This document shows positions 55,137 through 63,145 of a stretch of DNA of 64,000 nucleotides, piece after piece (within the stretch, counting starts at the first letter, position 1; every line of letters starts with the position of its first letter). The DNA is taken from NCBI RefSeq assembly GCF_014904745.1, contig NZ_JACZCS010000008.1:62001-126000 (forward strand), read 5' to 3'. This DNA comes from Oricola nitratireducens. Its GTDB lineage: Bacteria > Pseudomonadota > Alphaproteobacteria > Rhizobiales > Rhizobiaceae. The position numbers and the translations under genes are program-made. Below the pieces are notes generated by a model that had not been told where the DNA came from, ran no database searches, and was given only the letters and a program-made list of their open reading frames with translations.

Positions 55137-56723
55137 ATGGCAGATTTTGAGGCCGTCCTCAGAAAAACGCTGGATGGAATGACCGATCCCGCACCGGAAG
55201 TACGTGCGAAGGTCTATGACCGCGCCCGCGCGACGATCAACCGGCAGATCGAGGCGATGGAAAAGCGGCCGTCCGAGCAGGCCATCCAGCGGCAGTTTGA
55301 AAAGCTTGAAGCGGCCATCGCCGGCATCGAGGCGCGATACGCCGCGCCGGAGGCGCCCGTCGAAACGGTGGACGGCTCCGATCTCGATCACCTGTTCGAG
55401 GACGACGTCGCGGCCCCTGCCGCCGAACCCCGCGAGCCGGAGCCCGAGCCCGAGCATGAGCCGGTGGTCGAAAGCTATCGGGAGCCAGAGTCCGAAAGCC
55501 GGCAAGAGCCGGAGCCGGAAATGGCCGAGAGCTGGCAGCAGCCGGAGGCCGGAGAAGAAAAGGATCCGCTGGCGGAATTCCTCGCCGAGCAGGAAGCCGC
55601 GGCCCATGCTGAGCTTACCGCCGAGCCCGAAATACGCGAGGAACCGCGCGCGGAAATCCGGCACGAGGAGCCCGTGCGCAAGCCGGCGGCCGCGCCGCCG
55701 GCAAAGGCGGGGCGCGGTCCGCTGATATGGATCGGCGCGGCAGTTGCCGTGTTGCTGATCGCGGGTATCGCCGCCTATGCGGGCCGCGACACGATCATGG
55801 CGATGTTCGGTTCGTCGGGCGAGACACAGATGGCCGGTGGCGTTCCGGTTCGCGAAGTGCCGAGTACGACCGTGACGCCGGAAGACACCGATCAGGGTAC
55901 GGACACCGGACAACCGGCCGATGCCGCGCCGGCGGACGAGACCGACGCGCCGGAGAAATTCACCCAGCGGCTAACATCGGACGGACAGGAAGTCGACAGC
56001 GGCCCGGCGCAGTCGCCGGGTACGGAAGGCGAGGGCACGTCGATTGCCGGTCAGACCGGCAATGCCGGCGACCAGATGGCAAGCGGCGGCGACAGTGCGA
56101 CCGCCGGTGCGCCGGCGGCGGATGCGGCCGGCAGTGGCGACCAGGGGACGCTGCCGGTCGGACAGCGCGCGATCTTCTATCAGGAACGCACGGGCTCGCA
56201 GGCCGGCACGGCTGAAGCCGGCGCCACGGTCTGGTCTGTCGTCCAGGAGTCGCCCGGCGGCGACCTGCCGCCCGAACCGGCGATCCGCGCCGAAGCGAGC
56301 ATCCCGGAACTCGACCTGACGATGGAGATGACGATCCGGCGCAACGCGGACGAAACCTTCCCGGCAAGCCACGTGATCGAATTGCTGTTCCGGATGCCGG
56401 ACACGTTCGAGGGCCGGGGCATCGCCGACGTCCAGCGCATCACCTTCAAGGGCACCGAACAGGATCCCGGCAACGCGCTGATCGGTGTCGCGGCGCCGCT
56501 CGACACGAACATCTTCCTGATCGCGCTGACCGACGCGCAAACGGCGATCGAGACCAATCTCAACCTGATGCAGCGCGAAGAATGGATCGACATTCCGATG
56601 CAGTATGTCAGCGGCCGGCGCGCATTGATCACGCTGGAAAAGGGCATCCCGGGCGAGCAGGTCTTCAACGAGGTGCTGTCCGCCTGGAAAGAAAAGACCG
56701 ACACCACGGCCACGCAGAACTGA
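55137..56723 (+). CDS. Single-pass protein with acidic Pro/Glu-rich cytoplasmic arm, function unknown
   Basis: A 528-residue protein. An N-terminal helical segment (residues 1-70, DFEAVLRKTLDG and EKLEAAIAGIEARY) precedes a highly acidic Pro/Glu-rich stretch (about 90-180). One helix spans 195-215 (IWIGAAVAVLLIAGIAAYAG), followed by a Gly/Ala/Asp-rich linker and a C-terminal domain (about 350-528) with the segment ASIPELDLTMEMTIRRNADE. There is no enzymatic motif. Similar proteins next to purA are recalled in rhizobia. Topology predicts a cytoplasmic acidic arm and periplasmic C-terminal domain. Convergent with rpoH, sharing a terminator. Confidence 0.7.
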   Translation: MADFEAVLRKTLDGMTDPAPEVRAKVYDRARATINRQIEAMEKRPSEQAIQRQFEKLEAAIAGIEARYAAPEAPVETVDGSDLDHLFEDDVAAPAAEPREPEPEPEHEPVVESYREPESESRQEPEPEMAESWQQPEAGEEKDPLAEFLAEQEAAAHAELTAEPEIREEPRAEIRHEEPVRKPAAAPPAKAGRGPLIWIGAAVAVLLIAGIAAYAGRDTIMAMFGSSGETQMAGGVPVREVPSTTVTPEDTDQGTDTGQPADAAPADETDAPEKFTQRLTSDGQEVDSGPAQSPGTEGEGTSIAGQTGNAGDQMASGGDSATAGAPAADAAGSGDQGTLPVGQRAIFYQERTGSQAGTAEAGATVWSVVQESPGGDLPPEPAIRAEASIPELDLTMEMTIRRNADETFPASHVIELLFRMPDTFEGRGIADVQRITFKGTEQDPGNALIGVAAPLDTNIFLIALTDAQTAIETNLNLMQREEWIDIPMQYVSGRRALITLEKGIPGEQVFNEVLSAWKEKTDTTATQN

Positions 56724-56745
56724 GAAAGCGGCAGGTCCGAAAACA

Positions 56746-56773
56746 AAAAGGCCGGGCGAAAGCCCGGCCTTTT
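56746..56773. terminator. Bidirectional terminator between the hypothetical gene and rpoH
   Basis: A perfect 12-bp stem (AAAAGGCCGGGC) with a GAAA loop carries A- and T-runs on both sides and serves both convergent genes. Confidence 0.95.
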
Positions 56774-56795
56774 CCGTTTCGTTTTGTGGTTGCGG

Positions 56796-57695
56796 TCAGG
56801 CGACCGGACGCAGCGCCTTGGCCTGTTCGGCGGCGGCGGCCTTGACCGCGTCCTGAACCTTCTCGAAGGCGCGGACCTCGATCTGGCGCACGCGTTCGCG
56901 CGAGATATCGAACTCGCCGGACAGTTCCTCGAGCGTCAGCGGATCCTCGGCGAGGCGGCGCATCTGGAAGATGCGGCGTTCGCGGTCGTTGAGGACGTTC
57001 ATCGCCTCGTGCAGCAGGGCGGAGCGCTGCTCGCGCTCGTCTTCCTCGATCAGCATCTCTTCCTGGCTGTCGCTGTCGTCGACGAGCCAGTCCTGCCACT
57101 GGCCGTTCTCGCCGTCGGTGGCCTTGATCGGCGCATTGAGCGAGGCGTCGCCAGCCATGCGCTGGTTCATCGACAGCACTTCCTCTTCGGAGACGTGCAA
57201 TTCGGTCGCGATCTGCTTGACCTGCTCGGGATTGAGGTCGGCGTCGCCGAGCGCGCGGATCTTGTTCTTCGCCTTGCGCAGGTTGAAGAACAGGCGTTTC
57301 TGGTTGGCGGTCGTGCCCATTTTCACGAGGCTCCAGGACCGCAGGATGTATTCTTGGATCGAAGCCTTGATCCACCACATGGCATAGGTCGCAAGGCGGA
57401 AGCCGCGTTCGGGTTCGAAGCGCTTGACCGCCTGCATGAGGCCGACATTGCCTTCCGAGATCACTTCGCCGATCGGCAGGCCGTAGCCGCGATATCCCAT
57501 CGCGATCTTGGCGACGAGACGCAGGTGGCTGGTGACGAGCTGGTGAGCGGCGTCGGGATCGTCATGCTCGTGATACCGCTTGGCGAGCATGTACTCCTGC
57601 TGCGGCTGCAGCATCGGGAAACGGCGGATTTCCTCAAGGTAGCGGGTCAGGCCGCCTTCACCGCCGTAAAGGCTGGGGAGACTTGATTGGGCCAT
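56796..57695 (-). CDS. rpoH: RNA polymerase sigma-32 factor RpoH
   Basis: A 299-residue heat-shock sigma factor. Region 2 contains HLRLVAKIAMGYRGYGLPI, the aromatic FRLATYAMWWIKASIQEYI and the RpoH box QKRLFFNLRK (residues 132-141). Region 4 has the HTH ELSGEFDISRERVRQIEV. It directs transcription of chaperone and protease genes such as ftsH. It lies 169 bp after rluD on the same strand; the intervening leader can form two strong hairpins that may affect its translation or separate it from rluD. Confidence 0.95.
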   Translation of the reverse strand: MAQSSLPSLYGGEGGLTRYLEEIRRFPMLQPQQEYMLAKRYHEHDDPDAAHQLVTSHLRLVAKIAMGYRGYGLPIGEVISEGNVGLMQAVKRFEPERGFRLATYAMWWIKASIQEYILRSWSLVKMGTTANQKRLFFNLRKAKNKIRALGDADLNPEQVKQIATELHVSEEEVLSMNQRMAGDASLNAPIKATDGENGQWQDWLVDDSDSQEEMLIEEDEREQRSALLHEAMNVLNDRERRIFQMRRLAEDPLTLEELSGEFDISRERVRQIEVRAFEKVQDAVKAAAAEQAKALRPVA

Positions 57696-57752
57696 TCGTA
57701 AAGCACCCTTTCATTTTGCGAGGTTCCCGCGAAATTGCGGCAAACACTGGGC

Positions 57753-57776
57753 GCGCCCGTCGTTTCGACCGGGCGC
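57753..57776 (-). other. rpoH leader hairpin 1
   Basis: On the minus strand GCGCCCG and TCG pair with CGA and CGGGCGC around an AAA loop, leaving one bulged G, for about ten pairs. It lies about 60 bp before the rpoH start, inside the probable 5' leader. Confidence 0.5.
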
Positions 57777-57784
57777 ATACAAGA

Positions 57785-57812
57785 TGGGAGCGCAAGTCTG
57801 CTTACACTCCCA
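57785..57812 (-). other. rpoH leader hairpin 2
   Basis: Minus-strand RNA folds a 12-bp stem (TGGGAGTGTAAG with two G-U pairs) around a CAGA loop. No U-tract follows, so it is either a weak rluD end or a leader structure of rpoH. Confidence 0.5.
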
Positions 57813-57864
57813 CATTTGCCAAGTAAGCCTTGATCGGGGCGGTTTCAAGGCTTGTAGACGGGTT

Positions 57865-58908
57865 TCAGGTCTTGCCGAAGGCTTGGCGGAAGCCCGACGC
57901 AAGCTCCGTCATGTCGGCGGGAAGCGGGGACTGGAAGGTCATCAGTTCGCCGCTTGCCGGATGTTCGAACGCAAGGCTCGCCGCATGCAGCGCCTGACGG
58001 GTGAAGCCGGACACGGCCTCGCGCAATGGCGAAGGCAGGGTGTTGGCCTTGGTCGAAAAGCCCTTGCCGTAATCCTGGTCGCCGATAAGCGGATGGCCGA
58101 CATGCGCCATGTGGACACGGATCTGGTGGGTCCGGCCGGTCTCGAGGCGGCACTCGACGAGGCTTGCGACGGGGCTGGCGCCGGTCGGATCGCCATAGCG
58201 TTCCAGGACCTTGAAATGGGTCACGGCATAGCGCGCGTCGGGCTGTGTCTCGCCGACGACAGCCTGTTTCATCCGGTCGCGCGACGACCGGCCGAGAAAG
58301 GTCTCGATCGTACCGGTCATCCGGTCCGGGGCGCCCCAGACAAGCGCGAGATAGGCGCGGCGCATGCCGGTGGTCCGGCCGTGATCGGCGAATTGCGCGC
58401 TCAGGGCCTGGTGGGCGCGATCGTTCTTGGCGACGACCATGACGCCGCTCGTCTCCTTGTCGAGGCGGTGGACGATGCCCGGCCGTTTCACTCCGCCGAT
58501 CCCGGACAGGGTGTCGCCGCAGTGGGCGAGGAGCGCGTTGACGAGGGTTCCGGAAGGGTTGCCGGGTCCGGGATGAACGACCAGCCCCGCAGGCTTGTCG
58601 ATCACGATCACGTCGGCGTCCTCGTAAAGGACCGAGAGCGGGATCGCCTCCGGCGCCGGCTCGGGATCTTCCGGTTCGGGCAGGGCGAGTTCGACGCGAT
58701 CGCCGGCGCGCAGCTTGCGTTTCGGCTCGGCCACGGTTTCGCCGTTGAGGCGGACCCGGCCCTGCTCGATCAAATGCTTGATGCGGTTGCGCGACAGGGT
58801 TCCGGCGCAGGCTCCCGTCAGCCACTGGTCGAGGCGGGCGCCCGCAGCGGCTTCGTCGGCGGTGAAGGCTTCCAATTCGCCCTCGCGTTCGTTAAGGCCG
58901 GTTCCCAT
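57865..58908 (-). CDS. rluD: RluD-family 23S rRNA pseudouridine synthase
   Basis: A 347-residue RluA-family enzyme. An N-terminal S4 RNA-binding domain (RNRIKHLIEQGRVRLNGETV) precedes the catalytic domain with the active-site Asp in HRLDKETSGVMVVAKN near residue 150, and GRTHQIRVHMAHVGHPLIGD. RluD modifies helix 69 of 23S rRNA. The ATG at 58908 was chosen; upstream frame overlaps the divergent gene's promoter. rluD next to rpoH is common in alphaproteobacteria. Confidence 0.92.
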   Translation of the reverse strand: MGTGLNEREGELEAFTADEAAAGARLDQWLTGACAGTLSRNRIKHLIEQGRVRLNGETVAEPKRKLRAGDRVELALPEPEDPEPAPEAIPLSVLYEDADVIVIDKPAGLVVHPGPGNPSGTLVNALLAHCGDTLSGIGGVKRPGIVHRLDKETSGVMVVAKNDRAHQALSAQFADHGRTTGMRRAYLALVWGAPDRMTGTIETFLGRSSRDRMKQAVVGETQPDARYAVTHFKVLERYGDPTGASPVASLVECRLETGRTHQIRVHMAHVGHPLIGDQDYGKGFSTKANTLPSPLREAVSGFTRQALHAASLAFEHPASGELMTFQSPLPADMTELASGFRQAFGKT

Positions 58909-58961
58909 GGTCACTTCATCATTTCTTCCGGCCGGACGGCCGGTATCCGGGCTTCGACACA

Positions 58962-59303
58962 ATGGCTGATCCAGCAGACGATTTCGACGACGACAAGCCG
59001 CTCGATCCGGCGATGGAGAAGGTGCGGCGCAAGCTCGCCCGGCTCATGGCAGTTTCGATCGGCATCATGCTGGTCGGCCTTATGGCCGTGCTGGGCGCGG
59101 TTGTCTACAAGTCCGCTGGCAGCGGTGTGCCGCAGGGGACGATGGAGGCGGTGATCGACCTGCCGGACGGGTTCACCGTTTCCGACACCGCCGTCTCGGA
59201 CAATCGCATCCTGTTCTTCGGCACGACCGGTGACGGCGCCACCCGCGTCCTCATCTATGACGCGAATTCGGCAAGCCTGATCGCCAATCACCGCGTGCAA
59301 TAG
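58962..59303 (+). CDS. Small membrane protein (DUF6476-like), function unknown
   Basis: A 113-residue protein. An acidic N-terminus (DDFDDDKPLDP) leads to one membrane helix (LMAVSIGIMLVGLMAVLGAV) and a periplasmic beta-rich domain (VIDLPDGFTVSDTAVSDNRI, ending IANHRVQ). It is divergent from rluD across 53 bp. The pattern recalls small rhizobial proteins annotated as DUF6476, from memory only. Function unknown. Confidence 0.68.
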   Translation: MADPADDFDDDKPLDPAMEKVRRKLARLMAVSIGIMLVGLMAVLGAVVYKSAGSGVPQGTMEAVIDLPDGFTVSDTAVSDNRILFFGTTGDGATRVLIYDANSASLIANHRVQ

Positions 59304-59474
59304 GTGCGCGCATGCGCCGAACTGCGTAATTTAATGGCGGAATCAGGCACATGACGAAAAAAAACGCAGCTATCTCTTTACAAGCGGCAGACAGTTTCGT
59401 TTTCATGTTCCCCACGGGCATGGATCGAATGGGTTTGGGCCGTTTGTGCGCGGGATGGCCGGCAGGGAGACAAC

Positions 59475-60569
59475 ATGAGCGAAAACCGGGGTGCGGCTGT
59501 CCGCTACGAGAGCGTGCAGAAAAGTTACGATGGTGAGAACTTAGTCGTCAAAGATCTCAACCTAGACATTGCCCGGGGCGAGTTTCTGACCATGCTCGGG
59601 CCTTCCGGCTCCGGAAAAACCACCTGCCTGATGATGCTGGCCGGCTTCGAGCCCGCCACCCACGGCGAAATCTTCCTCAACGACCGTCCGATCAACAATG
59701 TGCCGCCGCACAAGCGCGGCATTGGCATGGTCTTCCAGAACTATGCGCTGTTTCCGCATATGAGCGTGGCGGAAAATCTCGCCTTTCCGCTGCAGGTGCG
59801 CGGCATGGACAAGTCGGAGCAGCAGGCGAAGGTCAAACGCGCGCTCGAGATGGTCGAGCTCGGGACGTTCGGTTCGCGCAGACCGGCGCAGCTTTCGGGC
59901 GGCCAGCAGCAGCGCGTCGCTGTCGCGCGGGCGCTGGTGTTCGACCCCGAACTGGTGCTGATGGACGAGCCGCTGGGCGCGCTCGACAAGCAGCTGCGCG
60001 AGCAGATGCAGTACGAAATCAAGCACATCCACGACAATCTCGGCGTGACGATCGTCTATGTGACGCATGACCAGACGGAAGCGCTGACGATGTCAGACCG
60101 CGTCGCGGTGTTCAACGACGGCGTGATCCAGCAGCTTTCCTCGCCGGACGCGCTTTACGAAAGCCCGCAGAATTCCTTCGTCGCGCAGTTCATCGGCGAG
60201 AACAACAAGCTGAACGGCCGCGTTACCGCCGTCGACGGCAGCGAATGCGTCGTCGAGGTCCCCGGCGGGATCAGCCTGAAGGCCGACGCGGTGAACATTT
60301 CCGGCGTCGGCTCGAAGACGACGCTGTCGCTCAGGCCGGAACGCGTCGAGCTGCAGCCGGAAAAAGAGATGGACAACATGATCGACGGGAAGGTCGAGGA
60401 ACTGATCTATCTCGGTGACCACATCCGCGTTCGGATGAACGTCGCGGGAAACCGCGAATTCGTCGTCAAGGTGCGCAACCGCGGGGAGCGGCGGCAGATC
60501 GCCGAAGGCGATACGGTCAAGATCGGCTGGGCGGCATCCGACTGCAAGGCGCTCGACGCCGTTGCATGA
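59475..60569 (+). CDS. ABC transporter ATP-binding protein (PotA/PotG-type)
   Basis: A 364-residue ATPase. Walker A GPSGSGKTT is at residues 40-48, the Q-loop FQNYALFPHM near 88, the signature LSGGQQQRVAVARAL near 140, Walker B LVLMDEP near 160 and the switch His in VTHDQTEALT near 195. The C-terminal TOBE domain covers ~280-360. The type is that of polyamine or organic-cation importers. First gene of a four-gene operon. The 171-bp gap before it shows no other gene. Confidence 0.92.
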   Translation: MSENRGAAVRYESVQKSYDGENLVVKDLNLDIARGEFLTMLGPSGSGKTTCLMMLAGFEPATHGEIFLNDRPINNVPPHKRGIGMVFQNYALFPHMSVAENLAFPLQVRGMDKSEQQAKVKRALEMVELGTFGSRRPAQLSGGQQQRVAVARALVFDPELVLMDEPLGALDKQLREQMQYEIKHIHDNLGVTIVYVTHDQTEALTMSDRVAVFNDGVIQQLSSPDALYESPQNSFVAQFIGENNKLNGRVTAVDGSECVVEVPGGISLKADAVNISGVGSKTTLSLRPERVELQPEKEMDNMIDGKVEELIYLGDHIRVRMNVAGNREFVVKVRNRGERRQIAEGDTVKIGWAASDCKALDAVA

Positions 60570-60659
60570 ACCTGAATTTGCCGGGATCGCATCCGCGCCC
60601 GGCAAAATGGTTGTGGCGGTCAGTCATGCCGTCCGACCTTCATCGAAAGGGAGAAAGTG

Positions 60660-61787
60660 ATGAAACTGAAACTCATGCTACTTGCGACCGTCGCTGGCGT
60701 CGCATTTGCAGCACCGGCCGTTACGGAAGAGCTGCCGCCCTGCGACAATTGCTCTGATTCCATGACCATCGTGTCCTGGGGCGGTGCCTACTCGAAATCG
60801 CAGCTCAAGGCCTATCACGAGCCCTACCAGGCGCTGACCGGCATCACGATCGTCAACGACGAATCGTCGAACGAGGCCGTCGCTAAGCTGCGCGCCATGA
60901 ACGAGGCCAACAACATCACCTGGGATCTCGTCGACGTGGAAGGCCCGGACGCCGTGCGCCTTTGCGACGAGGGCCTGGCGATGCCGATCAATGCGGACGA
61001 ACTGCTCGCTCCGGCTCCGGACGGCACGCCCGCTTCGGAAGACTTCGGCGATTCGCTGATCTCCGATTGCTTCATCCCGCAGATCGTGTTCTCCACGACC
61101 TTCGGCTACCGCACTGACGTTGCCGCATGGAACGGCAAGGTGCCGACCTCGGTCTGCGACGTCTTCGACCTCGAAAACTTCCCCGGCAAGCGGGCGCTTG
61201 AAAAGCGCCCGAAGAAGAACATCGAGTGGGCGCTGCTCTGCGACGGTGTTGCGAAGGCGGATCTTTATGACGTGATGGCAACCGACGAGGGCATCGACCG
61301 CGCGCTCGCCAAGCTCGACACGATCAAGAGCGACGTGATCTGGTGGTCGGCCGGCGCCGACACGCCGCAACTTCTCGCCGACGGCGAAATCGTCATGGGC
61401 TCGACCTATAACGGCCGCCTGTTCTCGGTGATCGAGGAACAGCACCAGCCGGTCGCGATGCTTTGGGACTACCAGGTCTTCGATTTCGACGGCTGGATCA
61501 TTCCGGCCGGCTTGCCGGAAGACCGCCTGAACCGCGTGAAGCACTATCTGCGCTTCGCGACCGACACGCAGCGCCTCGCCGACCAGGCCAAGTACATCTC
61601 CTACGGCCCGGCACGCGCATCGTCGGCGCCGCTGGTCGGCAAGCATGCCGAACTCGGCATCGAGATGGCGCCGCACATGCCGACCGATCCGGCCAACATG
61701 AAGAACATCCTGGTCAACAACATCGACTGGTGGGCCGACTATTCCGACGACGTCGACGCCAAGTTCCAGGCTTGGCTGGCGAAGTAA
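60660..61787 (+). CDS. Periplasmic substrate-binding protein (PotD/PotF-like)
   Basis: A 375-residue protein with a signal peptide (LMLLATVAGVAFAAPA) and a two-lobed binding domain typical of polyamine-type ABC importers (MTIVSWGGAYSKSQLKAYHE and the DVFDLENFPGKRALEKRP segment). Near the mature N-terminus is an unusual C-x-x-C pair (PPCDNCSD), plus further cysteines (RLCDEG, SDCFIP, TSVCDVF, LLCDGV). The ligand is unknown; a polyamine, opine or related compound is possible. The ATG has AAGGGAG upstream and lies 90 bp after the ATPase gene. Confidence 0.88.
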   Translation: MKLKLMLLATVAGVAFAAPAVTEELPPCDNCSDSMTIVSWGGAYSKSQLKAYHEPYQALTGITIVNDESSNEAVAKLRAMNEANNITWDLVDVEGPDAVRLCDEGLAMPINADELLAPAPDGTPASEDFGDSLISDCFIPQIVFSTTFGYRTDVAAWNGKVPTSVCDVFDLENFPGKRALEKRPKKNIEWALLCDGVAKADLYDVMATDEGIDRALAKLDTIKSDVIWWSAGADTPQLLADGEIVMGSTYNGRLFSVIEEQHQPVAMLWDYQVFDFDGWIIPAGLPEDRLNRVKHYLRFATDTQRLADQAKYISYGPARASSAPLVGKHAELGIEMAPHMPTDPANMKNILVNNIDWWADYSDDVDAKFQAWLAK

Positions 61788-61854
61788 GTTATCATGCACA
61801 TGCGGTGCGGCGGATTTCCGCCGCACCGCGAACCGCAAACCGCAGGGTCATTCG

Positions 61855-63135
61855 ATGAGCAGCACTTCCACCGACCATATGGACGCCCCCTCCGACGGGA
61901 TCATGCGTGCTGCTGATGGAACGCCCCTGAAGAAATCGCTGGCGCGGGCGCTGCGGCGCGAGAAGCTGAGAAGTTTCCTGCTTATCCTGCCGCTGCTGGC
62001 GTTCATCATCCTCAGCTTCCTCATGCCGATCGCGGACATGCTGTTCCGGTCGGTCGAGAACGGGATCGTGAAGGAGACGATCCCGCAGACGGTCGCGCTT
62101 CTGAAGACATGGGATCCGACCACCGGGGAAGCGCCAGGCGAAGAGGTGTTCGCCGCGTTCCACGAGGATTTCGTCAAGGCTTACAAGGACAAGTCCCATA
62201 CGCGCCTCGGATTGCGGCTCAACTACGACGAGCCCGGCATGTCCGGCCTGTTCCGCAAGACCGGGCGCAAGGTGGCCAAGATGGAGCCGCCCTACAAAGA
62301 TGCCTTCATCAAGGTCGACAAGGACTGGGGCAAGGTCGAGACATGGGCGGTGATCAAGCGCGCCAGCCCGGTCCTGACCGACGGCTATTTCCTGAGCGCC
62401 CTGGACGCCAAGAGAACGTCCAACGGCATCGAGATGCTGCCCGAGAAGGAACGGATCTATCTGTTCCTGTTCAAGCGAACGATGATCCTCTCCATCGTGA
62501 TCACCGTGTCATGCCTGCTGCTCGGCTATCCGATCGCCTATCTGCTCGCCAATCTTCCGCTCAGGACATCGAACATGCTGATGATCCTGGTGCTGCTGCC
62601 GTTCTGGACGTCGCTGCTGGTGCGCACCTCGGCGTGGAAGGTGCTGCTGCAGCAGCAAGGCGTCATCAACGATTTCCTGGTCTGGATCGGCGTCATCGAC
62701 GACGCCAACCGCCTGATCATGATCAACAACCAGACCGGCACGATCATCGCGATGACGCATATCCTGCTGCCGTTCATGATCCTGCCGCTGTTCTCGGTGA
62801 TGAAGACCATCTCGCCGTCCTATGTGCGGGCGGCGAAAAGCCTCGGCGCAAACGACTGGACGGCATTCTGGCGGGTCTATTTCCCGCAATCGGTGCCGGG
62901 CATCGGGGCGGGCGCGATCCTCGTCTTCATCCTGTCGATCGGCTATTACATCACGCCGGAACTGGTCGGCGGCACGAGCGGCATCTTCATCTCGAACCGG
63001 ATCGCCTACCATATCTCGACGTCGCTCAACTGGGGGCTCGCGGCCGCGCTCGGCACGATCCTGCTGGCGCTGGTGATGCTGCTCTTCTACGTCTACGACA
63101 AGATCGTCGGCATCGATAACGTGAAGCTGGGCTAG
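61855..63135 (+). CDS. ABC transporter permease with large periplasmic insert (PotB/PotH-type)
   Basis: A 426-residue permease. The first helix (LLILPLLAFIILSFLMPIAD, residues 42-61) is followed by a charged ~145-residue insert (about 62-206) before the second helix; typical PotB proteins are ~280 residues and have a short loop there. The remainder is a standard binding-protein-dependent permease with the EAA loop VRAAKSLGANDWTAFWRVYF. The insert is predicted to face the periplasm and could contact the binding protein. It precedes the second permease by ten bases. Confidence 0.88.
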   Translation: MSSTSTDHMDAPSDGIMRAADGTPLKKSLARALRREKLRSFLLILPLLAFIILSFLMPIADMLFRSVENGIVKETIPQTVALLKTWDPTTGEAPGEEVFAAFHEDFVKAYKDKSHTRLGLRLNYDEPGMSGLFRKTGRKVAKMEPPYKDAFIKVDKDWGKVETWAVIKRASPVLTDGYFLSALDAKRTSNGIEMLPEKERIYLFLFKRTMILSIVITVSCLLLGYPIAYLLANLPLRTSNMLMILVLLPFWTSLLVRTSAWKVLLQQQGVINDFLVWIGVIDDANRLIMINNQTGTIIAMTHILLPFMILPLFSVMKTISPSYVRAAKSLGANDWTAFWRVYFPQSVPGIGAGAILVFILSIGYYITPELVGGTSGIFISNRIAYHISTSLNWGLAAALGTILLALVMLLFYVYDKIVGIDNVKLG

Positions 63136-63145
63136 GAGAACCACG

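Noticed and set aside
57847-57875. Possible RpoH-type promoter at the rluD 3' end driving rpoH
   Set aside because: CTTG is followed at the right distance by CTTACTTGGC, which misses two defined positions of the -10 pattern. It is too weak to list.
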